A stretch of DNA of 64,000 nt, from NCBI GenBank assembly GCA_051747385.1, contig JBNJGB010000022.1, positions 48,365 to 112,364 on the forward strand, in the 5' to 3' direction. Shown piece after piece: positions 16,162 to 24,589 of this stretch. The first letter of the stretch is position 1. Each line of letters begins with the position of its first letter. This stretch comes from JBNJGB01 sp051747385. GTDB taxonomy: Bacteria; Myxococcota_A; UBA9042; PHBI01; JACKFB01. The notes below the pieces were generated by a model, which was not told the DNA's origin, did no database searches, and worked only from the letters and a program-made list of their open reading frames with translations. Position numbers and translations under genes: made by a program.

Positions 16162-17346
16162 TCAGAGGGCGTCGTCGACGGCCTCCAGGATCCGCGGCAC
16201 CTCGTCCGGGTGGTTCGGCCAGTGCGGCGAAAAGCGCAGGTAGCCGTCCGGGATGGAGCACGACACGCCCCGCTCCTGGAGGGCGGTCTGCAGGGACACC
16301 ACGTCCACGCCGCGCCCGGGCAGGACGGCGAGGTTGCAGGAGCGTCGCGCCTCGTCCGCCGCGCGCATGCTGCGGAAGCCCCGCGCGCGGAGGCCCTCCT
16401 CCAGGGGATCGATCCAGCCCTGCACGTGGCGGAAGATGGCCTCCGGGCCGAGCTGCTCCAGGAGGTCCGTGGCCGCGCCGAGGCTCGCCAGGGCGGTCGT
16501 GTTGGGCATCCCGCCCTCCACGAAGTCCGCGCGCTTCCGCACGGGGCGGTCGTAGCGCAGGTGCCCCCGCCCCCGGAACAGGAAGCCGGCGCCCTCCTCG
16601 TGGCTCATCCAGCCCGCCACCATCGGGTGCAAGGCGTCGACGCGGTCGGCCCGGACGTAGACGAAGCCGCCGCCCTCCATGCCCATGAGCCACTTGTGGC
16701 CCCCGGAGGCCAGGTAGTCGACGCCCTCCGCCCGCACGTCCAACGGCACGGCGCCCAGGGCCTGGATGCCGTCGACGAAGATCTCCGCGCCGTGCTCGTG
16801 GCAGAGGCGCGCCATCTCGCCCGTCGGCATGCGGAGCCCCGTCTGGAAGGCGACGGCGCTCACGGCCACCATCCGGACGCCCTTCCTCAGGGTGTCCTCC
16901 AGGCGCTGCAGCGCCCGGTCCGGGTCCTCCATGAAGTCGTCCGCACGCAGGAAGACCGGCTCCAGGTCCCACGCCCGCGCGGCCTGGAGCCACGGCGTGA
17001 CGTTGGTCGGGAACTCGCCCTCGAAGAGCACGACCCGGTCGCCGGCCCGCCACGGATAGCAGAGCGCGACGGTGACCACGCCCGCCGTGGTGTTGTTCAC
17101 GAACCCGAGGTCCTCGGGCCGCGCGCCGATCATGCGCGCCAGGCGCGCCCGGAGGTCCTCGCGTTGGCTCTTCCAGCGCGGGAAGGCCGACACGCCCACG
17201 CGGGCGTAGGAGTCCACGACCTCCCCGACCGCGTCGCGCACGGCCAGCGACGGCGGCGAGATCGCCGCGTGGTTGCAGTAGACCGGCCACTCCAGGTCGG
17301 GGAACAGGCTCCGATCCCCGAGCCGCGCCTCGTAGGTCCTCTCCAT
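16162..17346 (-). CDS. Class V aminotransferase / cysteine desulphurase-like PLP enzyme
   Basis: This is a 394-residue fold-type I PLP enzyme. PLP contacts include NTTAG (phosphate), VDGIQALGAVPLDV (Asp and Gln) and the Schiff-base lysine in SGGHKWLMG. The C-terminal domain ends in RFSPHWPNHPDEVPRILEAVD, typical of class V enzymes of the isopenicillin N epimerase-like group. No cysteine-persulphide loop is evident, so a desulphurase role is unlikely and the substrate is open. The ATG at 17346 begins MERTYEARLGD. The longer reading to 17490 adds a repeat-encoded Lys/Gly stretch and is rejected. The first codons lie in a 187-bp tandem duplication. The upstream ribosome-binding site is weak. Confidence 0.85.
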   Translation of the reverse strand: MERTYEARLGDRSLFPDLEWPVYCNHAAISPPSLAVRDAVGEVVDSYARVGVSAFPRWKSQREDLRARLARMIGARPEDLGFVNNTTAGVVTVALCYPWRAGDRVVLFEGEFPTNVTPWLQAARAWDLEPVFLRADDFMEDPDRALQRLEDTLRKGVRMVAVSAVAFQTGLRMPTGEMARLCHEHGAEIFVDGIQALGAVPLDVRAEGVDYLASGGHKWLMGMEGGGFVYVRADRVDALHPMVAGWMSHEEGAGFLFRGRGHLRYDRPVRKRADFVEGGMPNTTALASLGAATDLLEQLGPEAIFRHVQGWIDPLEEGLRARGFRSMRAADEARRSCNLAVLPGRGVDVVSLQTALQERGVSCSIPDGYLRFSPHWPNHPDEVPRILEAVDDAL

Positions 17347-17416
17347 GCGCAGACCGTGACCCGCGCGCCCCCCAGGGTCAAGGCGTCGCCAGGGCGGTCG
17401 CAAGGTCGATCGCCCT

Positions 17417-17449
17417 CCCTTGCCCTTGCCCTTGCCCTTGCCCTTGCCC
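17417..17449 (+). repeat. CCCTTG hexamer array, copy 1
   Basis: Five CCCTTG units plus CCC. The same hexamer recurs at 17604-17636, 23389-23418 and (as CAAGGG) 28958-28987. Confidence 0.9.
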
Positions 17450-17603
17450 GCTCTCAGACGCGCAAGGCTCGTCGCTTCCGAGCGGGGCAATCCGGCTCAG
17501 ATCCCCGAGCCGCGCCTCGTAGGTCCTCTCCATGCGCAGACCGTGACCCGCGCGCCCCCCGGGGTCAAGGCGTCGCCAGGGCGGTCGCAAGGTCGACCGC
17601 CCT

Positions 17604-17636
17604 CCCTTGCCCTTGCCCTTGCCCTTGCCCTTGCCC
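17604..17636 (+). repeat. CCCTTG hexamer array, copy 2
   Basis: Five CCCTTG units plus CCC, the duplicated counterpart of 17417-17449. Confidence 0.9.
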
Positions 17637-17761
17637 GCTCTCAGACGCGCAAGGCTCGTCGCTTCCGAGCGGTGCAATCCGGCGCCGGGCGCCGTACCGC
17701 CGCGCGGGCCACACTTGTCCGACTTTGCGATTGCCCTGGGGGCGTCGGTCGGACGACCGGA

Positions 17762-20700
17762 TCAGAACAGCAGCGCCGGCTCGCTGTACTCGTCGTGGAG
17801 CCTCTCGTACCGCTCCGTGTCCGGCCCGTACCTGTCGAGGAGCCGCTCGATGACCTCCGGCGGCTTGCCGAGCTCCCGGTACAGGCTCTCGAGCTCCTCG
17901 AGCTCCTGCTCCCACCGATCGTGGAGGTTCTCCACCGCCGCGAAGAGCGGGTTGACCCGCGACTGCTCGGAGCGGAGCGACCAGCTGTCCATCTCCTCCC
18001 GGGCGCGGTCCAGGAAGCGCTTCTCCTCCTCGGCGTACGTGCGGAACATCCGCTGCCGATCGCGCACACTCCGCTGCAGCAGCATCCGCCGCGACTTCGT
18101 GAGGCCGTCGTCGCCCCGGACCGCCATCTCGGGAGAGGCCACCTCTACGTGGGCGTAGTAGGCGCGGCGCAGCTCGAACCGGTAGTCGTTCAGCTTCGCC
18201 AGCATCTCCGCCTTGGCCCGCGGCGCGTCGAAGTCCTCGCAGCCCTCGATCGCCACGTGGAGCCCCGAGATCGTGGAGTCCACCTCCCCGTAGCGCTCCG
18301 CGAGCCCCATGTCGATCCGCGGGCCCGCGACGCTCATGTTCTCCGAGGCGTCGGACCGGGGCCGGCTCATGGCCGGTCCCGTGGCGGACTCCAGGTCCCC
18401 CACCAGCTTCGGCACCTCGTCCTCGAGCCCCTCGAAGGTCCCCTGCTGGTCGGAGATGGACGGCGGCCACTCGAACTCCATGCCCAGGTCGTCGAAGTCG
18501 CCCCAGCGCTGGAGCACGTTCCGGATGGTCGTCTTGCCGTCGCCGCCGGTCCGCTCCATGAACCGGGCGATGGCCTCCGCGCGGGCCAGGTTCTCCGCCG
18601 CCCGCTTCACCTGCGGGTCGTTCGGGTCCGCGACGCCCTCGGTCCACGACGGATCCGGCCGCGGGTCCAGCAGCTCCCCGCGCAGCGTGATGAGCGGGCC
18701 CAGGACCCGCAGCCCCACCGCGGCGTTCTTCCACCGGGACTCGTTCGTGGCGCGCCCCACCATGAGCCGCGCGTCCTCGGGCGAGAGGTGATAGCCGTGG
18801 AGCGTCGTCTCGGTCCTCTGGAAGAGCTCATTGGCCAGTCCCCTGGCCCCGCCGCCCGCGTACGTCCCGGCGGTGCCGAGGAGCCCCTCGTCGCTCGTGT
18901 CCGGGAGGCCGGCCCAGCCGACCGAGCTCTCCTTCCGCTCGGTGGTGACGTCCACGGAGAGCTCGCCCTCCGAGCCCACGTGGCCCGTGGCGGAGTGCTC
19001 GGCCTCCGAGCCCACGGTCAGCCCGCCCGCGCCGAGGCTCGCCCGGTCGGTCTGGCCGCCCTCGCGGGTGCCGGTGAGCTCGCCGTCCTTCGCCTCGGTC
19101 GTCGCGCTGTAGTGCTCCGAGTTGGAGACGTCGAAGGACATCCCGGCGGCGCTCACGTTCCCCTCCCGCCGCGAGGTGCGCCCCTCGCTGGTCCGCTTGG
19201 AGGTCACGTCGGCCTGGAGCGCCTCGCTGTCAGCCAGCTTCGCCAGCTCGGAGGGCGTCGTGGCGCCCATGATGAGCGCGTACTTCTCGTCGAAGGCCGC
19301 CTCGCTCGTGGCGTCGAGCCGGAAGGTCCGCCCCTGGCCGGAGCTGGACGACGCGCCGCCGCCCACGCTCCCGCTCGCGTACTTCATGTCGGCGGAGCCC
19401 CTGGCCTCCCACTCCGTCTTCTCGGTGAAGTCCACCTTCACGTCCACGAGCTTGCGGTCGCCGGTGTCCTCGTCGGTGACGCGGTTCACGGAGACGGTCT
19501 TCGACCACTTCCCGCTCGCGCCGCCCTCGACTCCGACGGACGTGCCGCCTTCGCCACCTCCGGACCCGGTGGTGCCGGCGTCAGCGCCGGCCTCCCCGCT
19601 CACCGTCATGGAGAAGCTCTCGCCCGCCCCGAGACCGCGCGCCGCCGAGCCGTCCCCCATCATCGCGGCGAGGCCGCCCGACGACATGTCGTCCATGGCG
19701 CGCGCCTTGGCCAGGACCCCGAACTCGGGCTCGTCCGACGAGGGCTCCGAGTCGCCCCTCGTCTGCTCGAGCTTCCCCAGGTACTCCATGGCCTGGTCCC
19801 GGCCGAACACCCGCGTCTGGGTGAAGTCCGCCGCGCCCTCCGCGTGGGCGGAGCCCGTGGTCTCGAGCTCTTCACCGGTGGCGTGGTCGCCCTCGCCCCT
19901 CGCCGTGTGCTCGACGTCGCCGCTCACCCCGGCGCCCAGGTGGACCTTCACGACGATCTCGTACTTGGGCGGCTTCTCGCCCTCCAAGGGGTTCACCTCG
20001 ACGGTGAGTCTGCCGTCCCCGGAGGTCTTCACGCCCCGCTCCAGGGTCTTGCCCTTCCACCGCTTCGAGCTCTCGGCCGTGCCCGAGGCCTCCCTGTTCG
20101 TGAGCTCGCCCGAGGCCTTGCGCTCGGTGGTCACCGACCGATCATCGCCCAGATCCTCGGTGGTGGACCGGCTCGTGGACCGGGAGGCGCCCTTCTCGCC
20201 GTCCCTCAGGATCACGCTCGTGTCGGTCGACGACGACGTCTCGACGCCGCCCTCCCTGGTGGCCTCCGAGCGGCCTGTCCCCAGCTCGGCGCCCTCGTCG
20301 CTGAACTTCGCGCTCACCTCGCGCCGCTCCGTCGAGGCGTAGGTCTCCGCGCCCGAGGCGTCGGTCCGCTCCTCCCCCGCCTGCGCCCCGCCGGAGAGCG
20401 CCACGCCCTCGTCGGTGAAGCCCGCGTCGTAGTCCAGGGAGGCGGACTCGGTCGTGTGCCCGCCGTCCTCCGCGGAGCTCACCGTCTCGCCCGTCCAGGT
20501 GCGCTCGGAGCCCACCCGGTCCACCACGTCCACGTCACCCTCGCTCCGCAGCGTCGTGCCGTCGGTGCGCTCCCGCATGACCGGCTCCACCTCGAGGTCG
20601 TGGGCGCGGGCCAGCTCCACGGCGGTGCGCGGGTCGCTCTTCGCCGCCTCGATGTCCGTGGCCAGCTTCGAGGCCTCCCCGTCGGCCTCGCGGATGCGCT

Positions 20701-21964
20701 CTTCGTTGTCCCTCAGCTTCGCCTCGAGGCGGCCGCGCCGCCGGGAGAAGCCCGCCCGGTCCGGGTCGTTGGCCACGCGCCGGTCGACCCGGGCCCGCCG
20801 CTCCTCCGGCGACAGGTCCGGGTGCGCCTCCGCCACCTCGGCCTCGTGGCGACTCCGGAACCGGGCGAGCTCCTCCTCGACCTCCTGCCGCTCGCGCTTC
20901 AGGCGCTCGCTCTCGGCCCGGAGCTCGTCCTTCCTCGCCTCCAGGTTCTTCTTCCTCCCCTCGAGCTTCGACGCCACCGCCCGCGCCGTGGCCTCGTGGT
21001 CCCGCTCGGAGACCGTGCGCGTCGTGCCCTCGGTGGACGAGGTCCTCCCGGTGAGCGGGTCGTGGCTCGTGGAGCCCCGATCCGTGGTCTCCCGCACGTA
21101 CTGCGCCCCGCCCTCGCCGGACGTCTCGTCGTACGTGGTCGTCCGATCCTTCGTCTCGTTCGGCCCGCCGAGCCAGCGGAGCGACCAGACGTCCTCCCAG
21201 CCCGACGTCTTCTCCTCCTCGCTGCCGCCCACCTTCCGGGTCGCGACCTCCTCCTCGCCCCCGGGCGCCGTGGTCATGACCTCCTCGTTCGTCCCCACGT
21301 GGCGGCGGGCCTTCGTCTCGACTCCGGACTGCTGCTCCGCGGCCTCCTTCTGGGCCTCGTCGAGCCAGGCGTAGCGCTCACGGAACCACTCGCGCACGTC
21401 CCAGCGCATGGGCCCCGCCGGAGCCCGGCTCACCGTCGTCGGCTCGCCGCGCTGGATCGCCTCCGACGCGGCGTGGGCCTCGGCCTCCGGATCCGCTGCC
21501 CCGCCGCCCGACTCGCCGGGTCCGCCGGGGGTGCCCCCGGTCTGCTGGGCCACGTGGGCGATCTCGTGCGCCAGCAGCCCCGGCTCCACGCGGCCGTCCG
21601 ATCCCACGGCCGCCCGGGCCACGTGGACGTCACGCCCCTCGGCGAGGCCCGCGGCCCCGGCCGCCTCGGCGCGCCCGTCCCCGGCGTGCACGCGGACATC
21701 TCCGAGATCCACGCCCAGGGCGGCCTCTCCCGCCGCCCGCGCCGACGGCTCCAGGGCCCCCGACGCGCGCCCGGGCTTCCGGGCCTCGCGCTGGGCGTCG
21801 TATCCCGGGGCCGGTGGCTGGAGCGCTCGGGCCTGGGCGTCGTAGCCCACACCCCGAGGCACCGCCCGGTTCGTCGGCGACGCCCCCCCGGCGCTCTGGT
21901 CGTTCGACGACGGCGCGGACTCCTCGCGCCGATCCGTGCGCTCCTCGTGCGTCGTCTCCGCCAA
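17762..21964 (-). CDS. Large DUF4157 (eCIS-core) domain protein
   Basis: The protein has 1400 residues and no signal peptide. A DUF4157 domain lies near the N-terminus (about 71-142), with DVRVHAGDGRAEAAGAAGLAEG, a VGSDGRVEPGLLAHE stretch and a zinc-protease-like HEIAH (133-137) followed by VAQQ. Known DUF4157 proteins are often linked to extracellular contractile injection systems, as effectors or accessory proteins. The rest is very long and Ser/Thr/Glu/Gly-rich, with a charged helical stretch (about 310-430), repetitive strand-like segments (about 480-1040) and a helical C-terminus (about 1050-1400). No known toxin domain is evident. The start is a TTG at 21964 with GGGGAAGGG just upstream. 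No contractile sheath, tube or baseplate genes are in the window. Confidence 0.8.
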   Translation of the reverse strand: MAETTHEERTDRREESAPSSNDQSAGGASPTNRAVPRGVGYDAQARALQPPAPGYDAQREARKPGRASGALEPSARAAGEAALGVDLGDVRVHAGDGRAEAAGAAGLAEGRDVHVARAAVGSDGRVEPGLLAHEIAHVAQQTGGTPGGPGESGGGAADPEAEAHAASEAIQRGEPTTVSRAPAGPMRWDVREWFRERYAWLDEAQKEAAEQQSGVETKARRHVGTNEEVMTTAPGGEEEVATRKVGGSEEEKTSGWEDVWSLRWLGGPNETKDRTTTYDETSGEGGAQYVRETTDRGSTSHDPLTGRTSSTEGTTRTVSERDHEATARAVASKLEGRKKNLEARKDELRAESERLKRERQEVEEELARFRSRHEAEVAEAHPDLSPEERRARVDRRVANDPDRAGFSRRRGRLEAKLRDNEERIREADGEASKLATDIEAAKSDPRTAVELARAHDLEVEPVMRERTDGTTLRSEGDVDVVDRVGSERTWTGETVSSAEDGGHTTESASLDYDAGFTDEGVALSGGAQAGEERTDASGAETYASTERREVSAKFSDEGAELGTGRSEATREGGVETSSSTDTSVILRDGEKGASRSTSRSTTEDLGDDRSVTTERKASGELTNREASGTAESSKRWKGKTLERGVKTSGDGRLTVEVNPLEGEKPPKYEIVVKVHLGAGVSGDVEHTARGEGDHATGEELETTGSAHAEGAADFTQTRVFGRDQAMEYLGKLEQTRGDSEPSSDEPEFGVLAKARAMDDMSSGGLAAMMGDGSAARGLGAGESFSMTVSGEAGADAGTTGSGGGEGGTSVGVEGGASGKWSKTVSVNRVTDEDTGDRKLVDVKVDFTEKTEWEARGSADMKYASGSVGGGASSSSGQGRTFRLDATSEAAFDEKYALIMGATTPSELAKLADSEALQADVTSKRTSEGRTSRREGNVSAAGMSFDVSNSEHYSATTEAKDGELTGTREGGQTDRASLGAGGLTVGSEAEHSATGHVGSEGELSVDVTTERKESSVGWAGLPDTSDEGLLGTAGTYAGGGARGLANELFQRTETTLHGYHLSPEDARLMVGRATNESRWKNAAVGLRVLGPLITLRGELLDPRPDPSWTEGVADPNDPQVKRAAENLARAEAIARFMERTGGDGKTTIRNVLQRWGDFDDLGMEFEWPPSISDQQGTFEGLEDEVPKLVGDLESATGPAMSRPRSDASENMSVAGPRIDMGLAERYGEVDSTISGLHVAIEGCEDFDAPRAKAEMLAKLNDYRFELRRAYYAHVEVASPEMAVRGDDGLTKSRRMLLQRSVRDRQRMFRTYAEEEKRFLDRAREEMDSWSLRSEQSRVNPLFAAVENLHDRWEQELEELESLYRELGKPPEVIERLLDRYGPDTERYERLHDEYSEPALLF

Positions 21965-22109
21965 GGCCCTTCCCCTTCCACGCTGACAGCCGATGAGCCG
22001 AGGTTAAGGGTCGGCCCGGTCGGACTGCAATCCCCCGGCAGCCGACGCGTGGTTGGTGCCCGGGGATGGTATGGGGCATGCTGGTCCGGTCCCGTGCCCC
22101 AGGAGCCGG
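21965..22109. promoter_or_regulatory. Divergent gap between the DUF4157 gene and the CxxC lipoprotein gene
   Basis: This 145-bp region must hold both promoters. On the minus strand TTGCAG and TTAACC are 17 bp apart and could be a sigma-70-type promoter for the DUF4157 gene. On the plus strand TGGTATGGGGCATGCT (22067-22082) has correctly spaced GG and GC doublets but three mismatches to the sigma-54 consensus. Both are weak. Confidence 0.3.
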
Positions 22110-23381
22110 ATGTCGTCCCGCGTCACCGCCAGTGTCGTCTCCCTGGCCTTCCTCGCGCTCGCCTCGTGCGACGACGATGGAGGGGATGGGGGCGCGGTCC
22201 CCGACGCCTCGAACCCGACGCCGGACGTCACGACCGCGCCGGACACGCCCGACCCGACGCCGGACGCGCAGCCCGATCCCGGCCCGGCCCCGGACGCCGA
22301 CGCGGAGCCGGGGACGCCCGACGCGGAGCCCGTCTCCTGCGACCGCACCGGCTTCACGCTGAAGTACACGAGCTTCGAGACGGAGGAGGACGGGACCCTG
22401 GTGTTCGCCGCGCTCGACGAGACCGCGGCGCCGTTCGACAACCTCAAACTCCGCTTCCAGCCCGGAGCGGCTCCCCTGGAGCCCGGCGAGATCGACCTGG
22501 CGTCGCTCGCCCCGGGCGGCCCGGTGAGCATGACCCTGGACGCCGACTGCGAGACCTCCGGGGGCCAGATGGGCTGCGAGGCCGCGTACCAGCCGGTCTC
22601 GGGCACCCTGGACCTGGAGGCGGTGCCGACGCCCCCATCGCCGGAGCCCTATCCGTCCACGACCGAGCACGGCCAGCCCGTCGCCCCCGAGCCGGCCCAG
22701 CCCGGGTGCGTCCCCGAGGGCACCGGCGCCCTGGTCGGCGACAACATCGCCGACTTCGAACTGAGGAACTGCTACGGCGAGGCCGTGCCCTTCCAGGACA
22801 GCTGCGGGTCGTTCGACGCCACGTGGGTGATGGGCGTGACCGCCTGGTGCACGGCCTGTACCGAGCTCCTCGACGGCCTCGCGAGCCAGATGACGGGCGA
22901 GATCACCCCGGAGACCCTGGCGACCTTCCGCCCGGGCGTGGACCTGAAGATCGTGCTCTTCGAGAACCTCCAGTCGGGCGAGCCGACCCTGGACCAGTGC
23001 ATGGCCTACGCGGAGGGCCGCGACCTCGACCCGTCGCTGGTCTACGTGGACTACGGCCTGCCCCTGCGGGGGACCCTGCGGGACGTGGTCCTCACGAGCC
23101 CGGACTCCGACGCCACGTGGTGCATCGACGAGCTGAGCTTCGCCGGCGCGGTGGAGGCGCAGCAGCCGCTGGTGGACCCGGTCGGCTACGCGGTGCCCGT
23201 GAAGGGCCTCGCCACGACGTACCGGTACATGGACCCGTACCTGAAGGCCGAGGGCGGCTACGTGAACACCTCCACGCCGTGGCACGCCATCCTCCGGAAC
23301 GCCAACATGGAGTACGTCTGGAGCAGCTACTTCCGGGACTCCGACTGGTCGACGGAGCTGAACGCCGTGCTGTCGGAGTAG
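22110..23381 (+). CDS. Lipoprotein with thioredoxin-like CxxC domain
   Basis: This 423-residue secreted lipoprotein has the lipobox LASC (Cys20), followed directly by three Asp. A Pro/Asp/Ala-rich linker of about 60 residues leads to an unrecognised beta-rich region (about 80-190) and then a redoxin-like domain (about 210-423). The latter begins GDNIADFELRNCYG and has the active-site pair in WCTAC (Cys247, Cys250), as in TlpA/AhpC-TSA folds. The ATG at 22110 follows AGGAG by 4 nt and begins MSSRVTASVVSLAFLALASC; an ORF start at 22053 would spoil the signal peptide. Function beyond a likely extracytoplasmic thiol-disulphide role is unknown. Confidence 0.82.
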   Translation: MSSRVTASVVSLAFLALASCDDDGGDGGAVPDASNPTPDVTTAPDTPDPTPDAQPDPGPAPDADAEPGTPDAEPVSCDRTGFTLKYTSFETEEDGTLVFAALDETAAPFDNLKLRFQPGAAPLEPGEIDLASLAPGGPVSMTLDADCETSGGQMGCEAAYQPVSGTLDLEAVPTPPSPEPYPSTTEHGQPVAPEPAQPGCVPEGTGALVGDNIADFELRNCYGEAVPFQDSCGSFDATWVMGVTAWCTACTELLDGLASQMTGEITPETLATFRPGVDLKIVLFENLQSGEPTLDQCMAYAEGRDLDPSLVYVDYGLPLRGTLRDVVLTSPDSDATWCIDELSFAGAVEAQQPLVDPVGYAVPVKGLATTYRYMDPYLKAEGGYVNTSTPWHAILRNANMEYVWSSYFRDSDWSTELNAVLSE

Positions 23382-23388
23382 GCCGCCC

Positions 23389-23472
23389 CCCTTGCCCTTG
23401 CCCGTGCCCTTGCCCTTGCCTGAACGAGCGGCTCCCGCCGGCCCATCCCTGCGCGGGCGGGGACGCCGGTGC
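23389..23472 (+). repeat. Dispersed repeat family B upstream of pheS
   Basis: Four CCCTTG units and one CCCGTG variant are followed by CCTGAACGAGCGGC and, after about 20 bp, GCGGGCGGGGACGCCGGTGC. The same modules occur in inverted orientation at 28919-28987. The GCGGGGACGCCGGTGC part is also echoed at about 6515-6530. Confidence 0.8.
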
Positions 23473-23553
23473 TCGACCAGACAGCCACGAATCCTCCCTC
23501 GACGGAGGCGGGCCGGCCCGCTAGAGTCCCGGCCCTCACGGAGGAGACGGGCG

Positions 23554-24582
23554 ATGATCGACAAGCTCGACGCGCTGCATGCGGAGGCGCTGGAGGCCAT
23601 CGGCGCGGCGGAGGACGAGGGCGCCCTGCGCGACCTCGAGGTGCGCTACCTCGGCAAGAAGGGCGCCATCACGGCGGTGCTCAAGGGCATGAAGGACGTG
23701 CCGCACGAGGAGCGCCCCAAGGTGGGCCAGAAGGCCAACGAGGTGCGCTCCGCGGTGTCCGGCGCCATCGACGACCGGCGGCGAGCGCTCGAGGAGGCGC
23801 GCATCCGGGCCCTCTGCGAGGATCCCACCTTCGACGCCACCCTGCCCGGCCGGCGGCCGCGGGTCGGCGCCGTGCACCCGGTCACGAGCATCACGTACCA
23901 CATCGAGGACGTGTTCCGGGCCATGGGCTTCTACCTCCTGGACTACCCGGAGGCGGAGACCGAGTACTACAACTTCGAGGCCCTCAACATCCCGGCCGAG
24001 CACCCCGCCCGGGACATGCAGGACACGTTCTGGCTGACCGACGGCAACCTCCTCCGGACCCACACCTCGCCGGGCCAGATCCGCGCCATGGAGCTGTTCG
24101 AGCCGCCCTTCCGGGCCATCTTCCCGGGCCGGGTGTTCCGCTACGAGCGCATCGACGCGTCCCACGAGCACACCTTCCACCAGGTGGAGGGGCTCATGAT
24201 CGACCGGGACATCAGCGTCGCGAACCTCATCCACTCCATGAAGACCCTGCTGGGCGCCATCTTCGAGGAGGAGGTGACCATCCGCCTCCGCCCCGGCTAC
24301 TTCCCCTTCGTGGAGCCGGGCTTCGAGCTGGACATCCAGTGCCGCGTCTGCGGCGGGGGCGGCTGCTCCGTCTGCAAGCACTCGGGCTGGGTGGAGCTGC
24401 TCCCCTGCGGCCTGGTCCACCCGAACGTGCTGCGCTTCGGCGGCCTCGACCCGGACGAGTGGTCGGGCTGGGCCTTCGGCCTGGGCCTCTCGCGCCTCGT
24501 GATGATGCGCTATCAGATCGAGGACATCCGGCACCTCATGGGCGGCGACCTGCGCTTCATCTCCCAGTTCCGACGAGGCTAG
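23554..24582 (+). CDS. pheS: Phenylalanyl-tRNA synthetase alpha subunit
   Basis: PheS has 342 residues and is the catalytic subunit that charges tRNA-Phe. An N-terminal coiled-coil tRNA-binding arm (about 1-85; RYLGKKGAIT) precedes the class II catalytic core: HPVTSITYHIEDVF, the DTFWL, LLRTHTSPGQIR and FRYERIDASHEHTFHQVEG motifs, RPGYFPFVEPGFELD, and motif 3 GLGLSRLVMMRYQIEDIR. An in-core CRVC...CSVCKHSGW cysteine insert, seen in many bacterial PheS, could bind metal. The ATG at 23554 follows GGAGGAGA. pheT follows after 7 nt. Confidence 0.97.
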   Translation: MIDKLDALHAEALEAIGAAEDEGALRDLEVRYLGKKGAITAVLKGMKDVPHEERPKVGQKANEVRSAVSGAIDDRRRALEEARIRALCEDPTFDATLPGRRPRVGAVHPVTSITYHIEDVFRAMGFYLLDYPEAETEYYNFEALNIPAEHPARDMQDTFWLTDGNLLRTHTSPGQIRAMELFEPPFRAIFPGRVFRYERIDASHEHTFHQVEGLMIDRDISVANLIHSMKTLLGAIFEEEVTIRLRPGYFPFVEPGFELDIQCRVCGGGGCSVCKHSGWVELLPCGLVHPNVLRFGGLDPDEWSGWAFGLGLSRLVMMRYQIEDIRHLMGGDLRFISQFRRG

Positions 24583-24589
24583 TCGACCG

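Larger units (their letters stand above)
17307..17680. repeat. 187-bp tandem duplication covering the aminotransferase 5' end
   Basis: Copy 1 (about 17307-17493) and copy 2 (about 17494-17680) differ at only a few positions, for example GTCGATCGCC against GTCGACCGCC and GCGGGGCAA against GCGGTGCAA. Each contains the first 11-12 codons of the aminotransferase, its start codon, its upstream region and a five-unit CCCTTG array. The second copy therefore leaves an orphan start codon at 17533. This explains most of the 415-bp gap before the DUF4157 gene; 17681-17761 shows nothing recognisable. Confidence 0.9.

Noticed and set aside
17344..17490. N-terminal extension of the aminotransferase with a Lys-Gly repeat
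   Set aside because: It is encoded by the CCCTTG array within the tandem duplication, and conserved sequence starts at MERTYEARLGD.
22067..22082. Sigma-54 promoter for the CxxC lipoprotein
   Set aside because: Three mismatches to consensus; too weak to claim alone.
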